64,000 nt of DNA from Leisingera sp. NJS204 (GTDB lineage: Bacteria; Pseudomonadota; Alphaproteobacteria; Rhodobacterales; Rhodobacteraceae): the NCBI RefSeq assembly GCF_004123675.1, contig NZ_CP035417.1:673501-737500 (forward strand), read 5' to 3'. The translations under genes were made by a program, and so were the position numbers. Shown here in pieces: positions 16,702 to 25,774 of this stretch. Position 1 is the first letter of the stretch. Every line of letters begins with the position of its first letter. The notes beneath the pieces are model-generated. The model was not told the origin of the DNA. It saw only the letters and a program-made list of their open reading frames with translations, and searched no databases.

Positions 16702-18135
16702 GTGAGCGATTCCAAACCAGCCCCGAGCCTGTACGCCGCCCAGGAGCCGATCTTCCCGCGGCGCGTGTCCGGCCCGTTCCGGAACCTGAAATGGTACATC
16801 ATGGCGGTGACGCTGGGGATCTACTATCTGACGCCGTGGATCCGCTGGGACCGCGGGCCGAGCTTGCCGGATCAGGCCGTGCTTTTGGATCTGGCGGGCC
16901 GCCGGTTCTATTTCTTTTGGATCGAGATCTGGCCGCATGAGTTTTATTTTGTGGCCGGATTGCTGATCATGGCGGGGCTGGGGCTGTTCCTGTTCACCTC
17001 GGCGCTGGGCCGGGTCTGGTGCGGCTACACCTGCCCGCAGACGGTGTGGACCGACCTGTTCATTCTGGTGGAGCGCTGGATCGAGGGTGACCGCAACGCC
17101 CGGCTGCGCCTGCACCGGCAGAAGAAGATGGATTTCCGCAAGGCGCGGCTGCGGCTGACCAAATGGGTGTCCTGGTTGCTGATCGGTCTCGCCACCGGCG
17201 GTGCCTGGGTGTTCTATTTCGCCGATGCGCCGACGCTGGCCTATGATCTGGTGACGCTGAATGCGCACCCCGTTGCCTATACCACCATGCTGGTGCTGAC
17301 AGGCACCACCTTTCTGTTCGGCGGGTTCGCGCGCGAGCAGATCTGCATCTACGCCTGCCCCTGGCCGCGCATCCAGGCCGCGATGATGGATGAGGATACG
17401 CTGACCGTCGGCTACCGCGAGTGGCGGGGTGAGCCGCGCGGCAAACCGCGCAAAACCGACGAGGCGGGCACCGTGCATGGCGATTGCATTGACTGCATGG
17501 CCTGCGTCAACGTCTGCCCGATGGGGATCGACATCCGCGACGGCCAGCAGATGGAATGCATCACCTGCGCCCTGTGCATCGACGCCTGCGACGACGTGAT
17601 GGCCAAGATCGGCAAGCCGCGCGGACTGATCGACTATATGGCGCTTTCGGATGAGGCAGAGGAGCGCGCAGGCAAGCCGCCCAAGAACATCTGGAAGCAC
17701 ATCCTGCGGCCGCGCACCATCATGTACACCAGCCTTTGGTCGCTGGTCGGTGCGGGTCTGCTGTTTGCCCTGTTCATCCGTTCCGACATTGAATTGACCG
17801 TCGCACCTGAACGCAACCCGACCTTTGTGACGCTTTCCGATGGCGCGATCCGCAACACCTATGATGTGCGCCTGCGCAACAAGCACGGCGAGGACCGGGT
17901 GTTCAAACTGTCGATCAAGGGCGATCCGGCCATGCGGCTGCAGCTGGAGGGTACGATGTATCACTCGGTCAACGTGCCGGTCGATACCGCACTGCTGCAG
18001 CGGGTCTATATCGTGGCACCTAAGGGCTCCACCCCGTCGCAGGCCGGGTCAACCCCGGTTCGCATCTGGGTGGAGGATCTGATAAACGGGGAACGTGCCC
18101 ACAAGGACACCAGCTTTAACGGCACGGGGGACTGA
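16702..18135 (+). CDS. ccoG: cbb3 oxidase assembly ferredoxin-like protein CcoG
   Basis: This 477-aa inner-membrane iron-sulfur protein (FixG/RdxA) is needed for copper delivery to the cbb3 oxidase; the family is reported to reduce Cu(II). It has about five membrane helices, a CGYTCPQTVW motif after the second, and a CIYACPWPR motif. A 2x[4Fe-4S] ferredoxin segment is next (CIDCMACVNVCPMG and CITCALCIDACD). A C-terminal immunoglobulin-like FixG domain begins near residue 365. GTG 16702 has GGAGA at the right distance. The in-frame GTG at 16696 is too close. Confidence 0.95.
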   Translation: MSDSKPAPSLYAAQEPIFPRRVSGPFRNLKWYIMAVTLGIYYLTPWIRWDRGPSLPDQAVLLDLAGRRFYFFWIEIWPHEFYFVAGLLIMAGLGLFLFTSALGRVWCGYTCPQTVWTDLFILVERWIEGDRNARLRLHRQKKMDFRKARLRLTKWVSWLLIGLATGGAWVFYFADAPTLAYDLVTLNAHPVAYTTMLVLTGTTFLFGGFAREQICIYACPWPRIQAAMMDEDTLTVGYREWRGEPRGKPRKTDEAGTVHGDCIDCMACVNVCPMGIDIRDGQQMECITCALCIDACDDVMAKIGKPRGLIDYMALSDEAEERAGKPPKNIWKHILRPRTIMYTSLWSLVGAGLLFALFIRSDIELTVAPERNPTFVTLSDGAIRNTYDVRLRNKHGEDRVFKLSIKGDPAMRLQLEGTMYHSVNVPVDTALLQRVYIVAPKGSTPSQAGSTPVRIWVEDLINGERAHKDTSFNGTGD

Positions 18136-18138
18136 GCC

Positions 18139-18603
18139 ATGGCGAAAAGCGAACGCGAATTTACCGGCAAACACGCCCTGATGCTGTTCTGCGGCGCCTT
18201 TGCGGTGATCATCGGGGTGAACATCGCCCTGGCAGTCAACGCGGTGAAGACCTTTCCGGGGCTGGAGGTGAAGAATTCCTATGTTGCCAGCCAGGAATTC
18301 GATGTGCGCCGTTCTGCCCAGGAGGCGCTGGGCTGGTCGGTCTATGCGTCTTCGCAAGGGGATCAGGTCAAGCTGGAGATCACCGATGCCGATGGCACCC
18401 CGGTGGAGGTCGCCAAGCTGAGCGCAACGCTGGGCCGGGCGACCCATGTGCAGGACGACCAGCAGCCGGAGTTCACCTTTGACGGCCAGGCCTATGTGGC
18501 GCCGGCCGAGCTGGGGCCGGGCAACTGGAATATCCGCATGGTGGCGCGGGCCAAGGATGGCACCGAGTTCACCCAGCGCGTGATCCTGCATGTGAAAGGC
18601 TGA
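18139..18603 (+). CDS. ccoH: FixH/CcoH family cbb3 assembly protein
   Basis: This 154-aa protein has one N-terminal membrane helix (residues about 12-34, LMLFCGAFAVIIGVNIALAV) and a periplasmic FixH domain. A KNSYVASQEF segment typical of the family follows the helix. It acts with CcoI and CcoG in maturing the cbb3 oxidase. The gene starts 3 bases after ccoG and is 5 bases before ccoI. Confidence 0.93.
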   Translation: MAKSEREFTGKHALMLFCGAFAVIIGVNIALAVNAVKTFPGLEVKNSYVASQEFDVRRSAQEALGWSVYASSQGDQVKLEITDADGTPVEVAKLSATLGRATHVQDDQQPEFTFDGQAYVAPAELGPGNWNIRMVARAKDGTEFTQRVILHVKG

Positions 18604-18608
18604 TTGCC

Positions 18609-20786
18609 ATGACTGCCCAGATCCGCCCCTCGCTTGCGGCCTGTCCGGCCTGTGTCGCGGTCCCGCAGGACGTTGCTGAACAAGCTCCGACCGAGGCGCG
18701 GCTGGCGCTGTCCTTGCCCGGCATTCACTGCCAGGCCTGTATTTCAGCGGTGGAGCGGGAGCTGAACGCACACCCCGGCATTCATTCCGCACGGGTCAAT
18801 CTGACACTTAAGCGGGCGCTGATTGAGGCCGAGCCGGACCTGCGCGCCGTGGATCTGATCCCGGTACTGCAAAGCATCGGCTACGAGGCGCACGAACTGG
18901 ATCTGGCAGCGCTGGCTGCCACCCGGAACGACAAGGCGGGACGTGACCTGCTGATGCGGCTGGCGGTGGCTTTCTTTGCCTCGATGAATGTGATGCTGCT
19001 GTCGGTCTCGGTCTGGTCCGGAGCGTCGGATGCGACACGGGACATGTTCCATTGGATCTCTGCCGCCATCACCTTTCCCGCGATCATCTTCGCAGCACAG
19101 CCGTTTTTTGCCAACGCCTGGAGCGCGCTGCGGGTCGGGCGCCTGAATATGGATGTGCCGATTGTGCTGGCGCTGGTTCTGGCGCTGGTCACCTCGCTGT
19201 GGGAGACGTCGCTGTCGGGCGAACATGCCTATTTCGATGCCGCCCTGACACTGACGTTCTTCCTGCTGGCAGGCCGCTATCTGGATTACCGCACCCGTGC
19301 GGTTGCGCGCTCGGCCGCTGAGGAGCTGGCAGCACTGGAAGTGCCCCGCGCGATCCGGCTGCTGGACGGCGATGAATACGAGGTGCCGGTGGCGGATCTG
19401 GCGATTGGCGATCTGATCCTGGTGCGCCCCGGCGGGCGGATGCCGGTGGACGGTGCGATTGTCGAGGGGCGGTCGGAACTGGACCGCTCGCTGCTGACTG
19501 GCGAGACGCTGCCGGTCTTTGCGGAACCCGGTCTGGCGGTGTCAGCCGGCGAGGTGAATCTGACCGGCCCGCTGACCATCCGGGCGACTGCGGTGGGGGA
19601 GGATACCTCGCTGCACCGGATGACCGATCTGGTCGCCATCGCTGAATCCGGCCGCTCCCGCTACACCTCGCTGGCGGACAGCGCTGCCAAGCTTTATGCG
19701 CCCGGCGTTCATATCCTGTCGGCGCTTGCTTTTGCGGGCTGGTATCTGTGGACCTTCGACATCCGCATGGCGCTGAATATTGCCGCGGCAGTGCTGATCA
19801 TCACCTGCCCCTGTGCGCTGGGTCTTGCGGTGCCTGCGGTGACCACCGCTGCCTCGGGCCGGCTGTTCAAGAAGGGTATGCTGATCAAACACGCCACTGC
19901 GCTGGAGCGGCTGGCGGAGGTCGATACCGTGGTCTTTGACAAGACCGGCACGCTGACAGCCGGCACGCCGCAAGTGACCAATCTGAGCGATCATGCCCGC
20001 GCCGATCTGGAGATCGCGCTGGCGCTGGCCGAAGGGTCTTCGCATCCGCTGTCGGTGGCATTGAGCCGCGCGGCGCGGGAGGTCGGGATCAAGCCGGCCA
20101 GCGTGCAGGAGATCGCCGAGGTTCCGGGCTATGGTGCCGAGGGGATGTTCCGCGGTGCCCGCGTCCGGCTGGGCCGCGCGGCCTGGGTCGGTGCCACGCA
20201 GGGCAGCCAGACCGCGGCCTGGCTCGACAGCGGGGCAGGGGCGGCTAAACCCTTCCTGTTTACAGATGCCCTGCGCCCCGGCGCAGCGGAGGCTGTTCAG
20301 GCGCTGAAGGAGGCGGGCAAGGATGTGCTGCTGGTCTCCGGCGACACCACAGGTGCGGTGGAGGATCTGGCCGGGCGGCTGGGCATCGCCAAATGGGTGG
20401 CCGAGGCGCTGCCGGCTGACAAATCCGCCCGTGTGCAGATGCTGACAGAGCAAGGCAAAAAGGTTCTGATGGTTGGCGACGGCCTGAACGACACCGCGGC
20501 GCTGGCGGCGGCGCATGTGTCAATCTCGCCTGCATCCGCGCTGGATGCGGCACGGGTGGCTTCGGATATTGTTCTGCTGGGGCAGGATCTTTCCCCGATT
20601 GCCGAGGCCTGCAGCGTGGCGCAAAAGGCAACCCGCCGGATCCGCGAGAATTTCCGTATTGCCACGCTGTACAACGTGATTGCAGTGCCCCTGGCGATTG
20701 CCGGGCTGGCAACACCCTTGATTGCGGCGCTGGCGATGTCTACCTCTTCCATCACAGTCTCTCTCAATGCGCTGCGGCTGCGATAA
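18609..20786 (+). CDS. ccoI: Copper-translocating P-type ATPase CcoI (FixI)
   Basis: This 725-aa P1B-type ATPase moves copper across the inner membrane for CuB insertion into CcoN. An extra CPAC pair lies at residues 12-15, and the heavy-metal-associated domain has GIHCQACIS (C41/C44). Membrane helices follow, with the transport motif CPC in ITCPCALGLAVP. The phosphorylation site is DKTGTLT, the HP motif is SSHPLSVAL, and the hinge is GDGLNDTAAL. Genes of this FixI type are slow exporters dedicated to oxidase assembly rather than copper resistance. The location in ccoGHIS supports this. Confidence 0.95.
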   Translation: MTAQIRPSLAACPACVAVPQDVAEQAPTEARLALSLPGIHCQACISAVERELNAHPGIHSARVNLTLKRALIEAEPDLRAVDLIPVLQSIGYEAHELDLAALAATRNDKAGRDLLMRLAVAFFASMNVMLLSVSVWSGASDATRDMFHWISAAITFPAIIFAAQPFFANAWSALRVGRLNMDVPIVLALVLALVTSLWETSLSGEHAYFDAALTLTFFLLAGRYLDYRTRAVARSAAEELAALEVPRAIRLLDGDEYEVPVADLAIGDLILVRPGGRMPVDGAIVEGRSELDRSLLTGETLPVFAEPGLAVSAGEVNLTGPLTIRATAVGEDTSLHRMTDLVAIAESGRSRYTSLADSAAKLYAPGVHILSALAFAGWYLWTFDIRMALNIAAAVLIITCPCALGLAVPAVTTAASGRLFKKGMLIKHATALERLAEVDTVVFDKTGTLTAGTPQVTNLSDHARADLEIALALAEGSSHPLSVALSRAAREVGIKPASVQEIAEVPGYGAEGMFRGARVRLGRAAWVGATQGSQTAAWLDSGAGAAKPFLFTDALRPGAAEAVQALKEAGKDVLLVSGDTTGAVEDLAGRLGIAKWVAEALPADKSARVQMLTEQGKKVLMVGDGLNDTAALAAAHVSISPASALDAARVASDIVLLGQDLSPIAEACSVAQKATRRIRENFRIATLYNVIAVPLAIAGLATPLIAALAMSTSSITVSLNALRLR

Positions 20787-20816
20787 GCCGGCGCCAGCCA
20801 CAACGGACCTGAAGCC

Positions 20817-20975
20817 ATGAGCGTCCTTGCCTATCTGATCCCGATTTCACTGATCCTCGGCTCGGTCGGGCTGGCGGCGTTCTTTTATACACTGCGCAGC
20901 AACCAGTATGACGATCCGGAAGGCGACTCACGCCGGATCCTGAGCGATGAGTGGGACGACAAGCCCAAGCCGTGA
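20817..20975 (+). CDS. ccoS: cbb3 oxidase maturation protein CcoS
   Basis: This 52-aa protein starts MSVLAYLIPISLILGSVGL and has a single helix followed by AAFFYTLRSNQYDDPEGDSR. That block is diagnostic of CcoS. The gene lies 30 bases after ccoI and closes the ccoGHIS cluster. CcoS is needed for haem or copper insertion into the catalytic subunit in Rhodobacter. A GACCTGAAGCC region precedes the ATG; the ribosome-binding site is weak. Confidence 0.93.
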   Translation: MSVLAYLIPISLILGSVGLAAFFYTLRSNQYDDPEGDSRRILSDEWDDKPKP

Positions 20976-21010
20976 TGCGGGCGGCCTGCGCCTGTGTGAA
21001 TAGCCAAACC

Positions 21011-21142
21011 CTCCCGCCCCTGCAGGTGCCCTGGCTGGCGCCAGAGCCCCTTGGCAGCGTTGGGCGTGGCACCGCGCAAAGCGCGGTGCCACGCCCAACG
21101 GCAGGAAGTCTTTTCGCAGAAGAGGCTGACGGCGGGCGGGAG
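21011..21142. repeat. Nested palindromic intergenic element, copy C
   Basis: CTCCCGC and GCGGGAG are the outer arms. A perfect inner hairpin runs 21060-21099, opening TTGGGC and closing GCCCAA, with the stem GTGGCACCGCG shared with copy B. Flanking smaller stems are CTGGCGCCAG on the left and an imperfect GTCTTTTCGC/AGAAGAGGC region on the right. It lies between ccoS and the terminator. Confidence 0.75.
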
Positions 21143-21171
21143 AAGCTGGCTTGCTCGGTGTTTCCGGCATG

Positions 21172-21199
21172 AAAAAGGCGCCTCTGGGGCGCCTTTTGT
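21172..21199. terminator. Rho-independent terminator between ccoS and the carboxypeptidase gene
   Basis: GGCGCC (21177-21182) pairs with GGCGCC (21188-21193) around a 5-base loop, with AAAAA before and TTTT after. It can serve the convergent ccoS and dac-type genes. Confidence 0.85.
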
Positions 21200-21221
21200 T
21201 CTGCAGTCTGTGCCGTTCGCG

Positions 21222-22844
21222 TCAGGATGGGCCGATCGGCTTGCAGGTTACGTTGCGGGCATTCAGGCGGCGGCAGGCGAGTTCCGCCTGATCCTGGCTC
21301 ATGCCGAGGAAATTGGCTTCGAACCCGCGCCGGGTCTTGGCCACCTTGCGCAAGGAGCCGTCCAGTGTTTCCAGCTCCGACAGGGCCGTGCGCAGCAGAA
21401 CCTTCTCGGCCTGGTAACGGCTGGTGTAGAGGCCGACATTGACACCCCAGTAACGCCCGCCGGAAGTGGAAAGCCGGGTCACAACCACTGGTTCCGGTTC
21501 GGGCGAAGCGTTCGCAAGGGCCAGGCTGGCCGGGCGGGCCACGGGCCTCAGCCCGGTGAAGGGCACCTTTTGCACCGCAGCAATGACAGTGGCTGTTGCG
21601 GCTTGGGCTTGGGCTGGCGGCGCGGGTTCTGCCTCTGCTTCGGCGAGGGCAACGGCAATGCTGTTGCGGATGGCATCGCCCTGCACGGCACCTTCGGCAC
21701 TGACGGTCTGGACATTTTCGATCTGCTCCGCTTGCGGTGCGGTTTGTGCCGTGTCCTCAGCAGCTTCGGCCGGCGGCGTCTGCAGGGCTTCCTCAAGTGC
21801 GGCTACCAGCACCGGCGACTCGGTGCGGCCCGGGCGCGTCTTGGGCCGCAGGCTGGTGTTGACCTGGCCGCTGACCCGGATGGTCTTGCCCGCAGCACCT
21901 TCGCTGCTGCCGCTGTCCCCGGAGTCTGCTACTACTACGCCTGCACCTTGGTATGCGGGGCGGCGCGGCTTGCGCAGGGCGGCACGCGAAGGGGCGCGGC
22001 GGAAGCCGAGATCCAGCAGTTCCGCCACTTTGGCATTGCGCGCGGTGGAGGATTTGCCGCCGAACACCGTGGCGATGATCCGCTCGTTGCCGCGCTTGGC
22101 CGAGGCCACCAGGTTGGAGCCTGCGGCGCGGGTATAGCCGGTCTTGATCCCGTCGGCGCCGCGGTAGCTGGCCAGCAGGCGGCGGTTGGTGTTGGGCACT
22201 TCGCGCACGCCGGCATGGGTCGTGCGGCGGGAGAACAGGTTGTAGTATTCGGGATAGTCATAAAGCAGGTGCCGCCCCAGCGTGGTCATGTCGCGCGCCG
22301 TCGACATATGCCCGCTGGCTGTGAGGCCATGGGCGTTCTTGAAGGTGGTGCGGCTCATCCCCAGCGCCTTGGCGGTGCGGTTCATGCGGCGGGCAAAGGC
22401 CGCCTCGGAGCCGGACAGCGTCTCGCCGATGGCGGTGGCGGCGTCATTGGCGGATTTCACGGCTGCGGCGCGGATCAGATAGCGAAAGGCAATCCGCTGG
22501 CCGGAGCGCAGACCCAGTTTCGAAGGCGGCTCGGCAGCGGCATTGCGGCTGATTTTGACTTTGGTCTCAAGCGTGATTTCGCCGTTCCGCACCGCCTCAA
22601 ACGCGATGTAGAGGGTCATCATCTTGGTCAATGATGCGGGATGCAGGCGGGTATCGGCATTGCGCGAATGCAGCACTTCGCCGGTGCGGGAATCAATCAC
22701 CATCGCCGCATAGGGCGCCGCAGCGGCCTGGTGCGGCTGGAGCGCCAGCACAAGTGCTGCGATAAGAAATACCGCGGCTGCCCTCAGGAACCGGGTACAA
22801 GAATCCCGGCCTGACGCCGGATTGACCTGCGTGATCACTGCCAT
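21222..22844 (-). CDS. D-alanyl-D-alanine carboxypeptidase with C-terminal SPOR domain
   Basis: This 540-aa periplasmic penicillin-binding protein of the S11 family trims the stem pentapeptide of peptidoglycan. An N-terminal signal segment (RFLRAAAVFLIAALVLAL) ends near the AAAA at 41-43. The three active-site motifs are S71-L-T-K74, S131-A-N133 and K234-T-G. A long low-complexity, alanine-rich linker (about 290-450) leads to a C-terminal SPOR domain (about 460-540) that would bind denuded glycan strands at the septum. The start at 22844 has a GAGG ribosome-binding site. The combination is known in alphaproteobacterial DacF-type proteins. Confidence 0.93.
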   Translation of the reverse strand: MAVITQVNPASGRDSCTRFLRAAAVFLIAALVLALQPHQAAAAPYAAMVIDSRTGEVLHSRNADTRLHPASLTKMMTLYIAFEAVRNGEITLETKVKISRNAAAEPPSKLGLRSGQRIAFRYLIRAAAVKSANDAATAIGETLSGSEAAFARRMNRTAKALGMSRTTFKNAHGLTASGHMSTARDMTTLGRHLLYDYPEYYNLFSRRTTHAGVREVPNTNRRLLASYRGADGIKTGYTRAAGSNLVASAKRGNERIIATVFGGKSSTARNAKVAELLDLGFRRAPSRAALRKPRRPAYQGAGVVVADSGDSGSSEGAAGKTIRVSGQVNTSLRPKTRPGRTESPVLVAALEEALQTPPAEAAEDTAQTAPQAEQIENVQTVSAEGAVQGDAIRNSIAVALAEAEAEPAPPAQAQAATATVIAAVQKVPFTGLRPVARPASLALANASPEPEPVVVTRLSTSGGRYWGVNVGLYTSRYQAEKVLLRTALSELETLDGSLRKVAKTRRGFEANFLGMSQDQAELACRRLNARNVTCKPIGPS

Positions 22845-23106
22845 GTTTGCCTCATGCCGCCGGTTTTCCGGCTGACGTTTTTGCCTGTGACCGAAAGCCT
22901 AACACAGGGTTACTGAGGAATAAACAGCGGTGACACACGCCATTCAGCGCTATGCGCGCCATCCTGCCGGCATCTTGTGGGGGTGTTCAGCGGCTCCTCT
23001 AGATGCAGTAAGTGCTAACAGAAGGTTACCGAAAAAAGTTGTGTTTTCCAGATCGCGCGTTGGCCGAATATCACCCCTGCAGGCCGTATAGACCGGGTCT
23101 GAGCCG

Positions 23107-23433
23107 TTAACCTGCGTGAAAATTGGTCACGTAGAAGGGAGTGGAATAGCTCAGGCCAAGGGAAAATTCGCAAGGCTGGGACAATTGCGCCTTGATGCGG
23201 GATTCGAGATCCGCCAGCAGGGCCTTGGAAAATGCTTCGTCCCGGTGCGGCTTGGTCAGCAGGGCCACAGTGATGGCAATGTGGCTGTGATGGAACTGCG
23301 CTGCCGGATAGGCCCGGCCCTTGCAGGCCCCGGCGCCGCTGTCGTGTTGCAGGATCACGGACTCGATCTCGGCCAGGATGGATTTGGCGTCGATTTCCAG
23401 ATCGCTGGAGAATTTCAGTTCGGCATGCGGCAT
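23107..23433 (-). CDS. 5-carboxymethyl-2-hydroxymuconate isomerase-like protein
   Basis: This 108-aa protein belongs to the CHMI branch of the tautomerase superfamily, which uses an N-terminal proline as base. The sequence begins MPHAELKFSSDL, so Pro1 would be exposed after methionine removal. The rest fits CHMI, with HSHIAITVALLTKPHRDEAFS in the centre. CHMI acts in homoprotocatechuate breakdown, but no other genes of that pathway are nearby. The actual substrate may therefore differ. An uncommented 73-base gap separates it from the downstream HAD gene on the same strand. Confidence 0.75.
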   Translation of the reverse strand: MPHAELKFSSDLEIDAKSILAEIESVILQHDSGAGACKGRAYPAAQFHHSHIAITVALLTKPHRDEAFSKALLADLESRIKAQLSQPCEFSLGLSYSTPFYVTNFHAG

Positions 23434-23513
23434 CTATCCGGCGTCTCCGCTTTGGGTCGGCAAAGGGATAGCTGGCCGGAACAGGTCCGTCCAGCATCCA
23501 ATCCCCGGCACTG

Positions 23514-24227
23514 TCAGCAAAGGCTGTTTACCAAACCCGCCAGCCCGCTCAGATCGGCAATCTCGGTATAACGGGGGTTATGCTCGGGGGCTTCGGCGTG
23601 TTCGACCTCCCAGACCAGCCCATGCGGCACATAGGTGCCCCAGGCGCCGGCGCCGATGGCTGCAACCACGTCAGAGCGCATGGAATTCCCAACCATCATC
23701 GCGTGCGCTGCCCCGTCGCCGTGGCGGGCGAAGATGTCCAGATAGACCTCCGGTGTTTTCTCCGAGACCACCTCGACGCCGTCGAACAGCTCCCCCAGGC
23801 CGGATTGCGCCAGCTTGCGTTCCTGGTCCAGGAGGTCGCCCTTGGTGATCAGCACCACAGTGTAGCGGCCGGCCACGGCCTCAACCGCTTGGCGCGCATG
23901 GGGCAGCAGTTCGATGGGATAGGAGAGCATCATCTGCCCTGCAGTGATCAGTTCCTTGATCACAGATGCAGGCACCTGTTCCTGCGTCACCTCGATCGCG
24001 GTTTCGATCATCGAGAGCGTGAACCCCTTCACCCCGTAGCCATAGCGCCCCAGATTGCGCTTTTCGGCGTCCAGAAGCAGCCGTTCCAACCGCTCCGGGC
24101 CGACGTCGGCGGGGGTGTGATCCATCAGCAATTCGGCGAATCTTTCCTGGGTGACGCGGAAGAACCGTTCGTTGTGCCAAAGGGTATCGTCGGCATCAAA
24201 GCCGATTGTTGTCAAATTACGTATCAA
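23514..24227 (-). CDS. HAD-family hydrolase
   Basis: This 237-aa cytoplasmic phosphatase-type hydrolase has motif [12 protein letters not shown] with nucleophile Asp10 and acid Asp12. Motif II is VLITKGD, motif III lysine is in VSEKTPEVY, and motif IV is [18 protein letters not shown]. The cap domain lies between residues about 15 and 95. The substrate cannot be predicted. The gene diverges from clpS with about 90 bases between starts. Confidence 0.9.
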   Translation of the reverse strand: MIRNLTTIGFDADDTLWHNERFFRVTQERFAELLMDHTPADVGPERLERLLLDAEKRNLGRYGYGVKGFTLSMIETAIEVTQEQVPASVIKELITAGQMMLSYPIELLPHARQAVEAVAGRYTVVLITKGDLLDQERKLAQSGLGELFDGVEVVSEKTPEVYLDIFARHGDGAAHAMMVGNSMRSDVVAAIGAGAWGTYVPHGLVWEVEHAEAPEHNPRYTEIADLSGLAGLVNSLC

Positions 24228-24315
24228 TCTGCGGGTCTCAGTCTCTTTTCCTAAACAGTATAGAGGCTATATAAGCGTCACAGGAAATTCCACGTATCAA
24301 CGGATCAAATTGCTT

Positions 24316-24657
24316 ATGCCGCTTCAGCACATCATGATGACCGACCATTCAGACGACGATATCGAATCTGGCGTCCTGACCAAGACGCGGCCGAAAACCA
24401 AGCGCCCGCCGCGCTATAAGGTGCTGCTGCTGAATGACGACTACACACCGATGGAATTTGTCGTCCTGGTGCTGGAGCGGTTCTTTGGCATGACCCACGC
24501 GCAAGCGTTCGAGATCATGCTGACAGTGCATAAGAAAGGCGTTGCCGTGGTTGGTGTGTTCAGCCATGAGGTGGCTGAGACCAAGGTGGGACAGGTGATG
24601 GATTTCGCCCGCCGCCAGCAGCACCCGCTGCAATGCACCATGGAAAAAGAAGAATAA
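24316..24657 (+). CDS. clpS: ATP-dependent Clp protease adaptor ClpS
   Basis: ClpS delivers N-degron proteins to ClpAP. The 113-aa sequence has a flexible N-terminus followed by the core [36 protein letters not shown] and [23 protein letters not shown]. All are the family signatures that form the N-degron pocket. ATG 24316 ([10 protein letters not shown]) is chosen, with ATGs at 24334 and 24337 as alternatives. None has a strong ribosome-binding site. rsmC follows 12 bases downstream. Confidence 0.95.
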   Translation: MPLQHIMMTDHSDDDIESGVLTKTRPKTKRPPRYKVLLLNDDYTPMEFVVLVLERFFGMTHAQAFEIMLTVHKKGVAVVGVFSHEVAETKVGQVMDFARRQQHPLQCTMEKEE

Positions 24658-24669
24658 AGAGGCCCTTAG

Positions 24670-25659
24670 ATGTCCGTTCGCCTGTCATTGGCCGCCCAAT
24701 CGGGCGGCTTTGCTGTTCCGTCAGAGGGCCGCATCGCCGTGTTTCATCCGCGCAGCGAGCACGACCTGTCAGCCCTGCCCAAGGAGCAGCTGCTGATCGT
24801 CCAGCCGCTGCGCCCCGACCACGATCATTTTGCCGCGCTGGGCTATGCCTGCACCCCGGCACTGGAGGCGGACGAGGCGCTGGCCGCTGCCGTTGTCATT
24901 ATTCCGCGTGCCAAAGCGCTGGCGCGGATGCTGATCGCCCAGGCGGCGGCAGCGACACAGGGGCAGGTGCTGATTGATGGCGCAAAGACTGAGGGCATCG
25001 ATTCGATTCTGAAAGATCTGCGCAAGCGTTGTGAACCCTCGGTTCCGGTTTCCAAGGCGCATGGCAAGGTGTTCTGGATCGACGGCGGCACCGATTTGTC
25101 CGAGTGGCTGCCGGCGGAGCCGCAGCAGGTTGAAGGCTTCACCACCGCGCCGGGCGTGTTCTCGGCGGATGGAATCGACCCGGCGTCCCGGATGCTGGCT
25201 GCGGCGCTGCCGCAGAAGCTGGGCCGTTGTGTGGCTGATCTGGGGGCGGGCTGGGGGTATCTGTCGGCTGAGGTGCTGACACGCGAGAGTGTCGAGGAGC
25301 TGCATCTGGCCGAGGCGGATTACCACGCGCTGGCCTGCGCGCGGCAGAATGTTGCGGACAGCCGGGCGCAGTTTCATTGGGCGGACGCCCGCACATGGAA
25401 GGCGCCGGGCACAGTGAACACCGTGGTGATGAACCCGCCGTTTCACACTGGCCGCACGGCGGAACCGTCGCTGGGTCAGGCGTTCATCGGGGCAGCAGCA
25501 GCGATGCTGGCGCCCTCGGGCAGCCTGTGGATGGTGGCCAACCGGCATCTGCCTTATGAGGTGGCACTGGGTGAACGCTTTGCCCAGGTGCGCGAGGAGG
25601 GCGGTGACAACCGTTTCAAGATCCTGCATGCGGCGCGGCCGAAACGGCGGCGCAAGTAA
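24670..25659 (+). CDS. rsmC: RsmC-like 16S rRNA guanine methyltransferase
   Basis: This 329-aa SAM-dependent enzyme resembles RsmC, which methylates G1207 of 16S rRNA. An N-terminal pseudo-methyltransferase half spans about 1-160. The catalytic half has the SAM-binding segment RCVADLGAGWGYLSAEVL and the base-flipping motif NPPFHTGR at about residue 255. It lies 12 bases after clpS and is probably cotranscribed. The exact guanine target is inferred from family. Confidence 0.85.
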   Translation: MSVRLSLAAQSGGFAVPSEGRIAVFHPRSEHDLSALPKEQLLIVQPLRPDHDHFAALGYACTPALEADEALAAAVVIIPRAKALARMLIAQAAAATQGQVLIDGAKTEGIDSILKDLRKRCEPSVPVSKAHGKVFWIDGGTDLSEWLPAEPQQVEGFTTAPGVFSADGIDPASRMLAAALPQKLGRCVADLGAGWGYLSAEVLTRESVEELHLAEADYHALACARQNVADSRAQFHWADARTWKAPGTVNTVVMNPPFHTGRTAEPSLGQAFIGAAAAMLAPSGSLWMVANRHLPYEVALGERFAQVREEGGDNRFKILHAARPKRRRK

Positions 25660-25774
25660 CCGCGTGCGGGGCGCAATGCCGGTTTCCAAACCGGCAGGCC
25701 CGGTCTAACGTGCGGCCCTGAGTGCTACAGGCCAGATTTTTGCAGGCCAGATTGTTACAGGGGAGTGCCCTTAC

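Noticed and set aside
15586-17964. A 792-codon open frame on the minus strand across lysR, the ccoG leader and ccoG
   Set aside because: It is antisense to ccoG and LysR, which have clear family motifs. The composition (His, Arg, Gln, Pro-rich) is that of a mirrored high-G+C frame.
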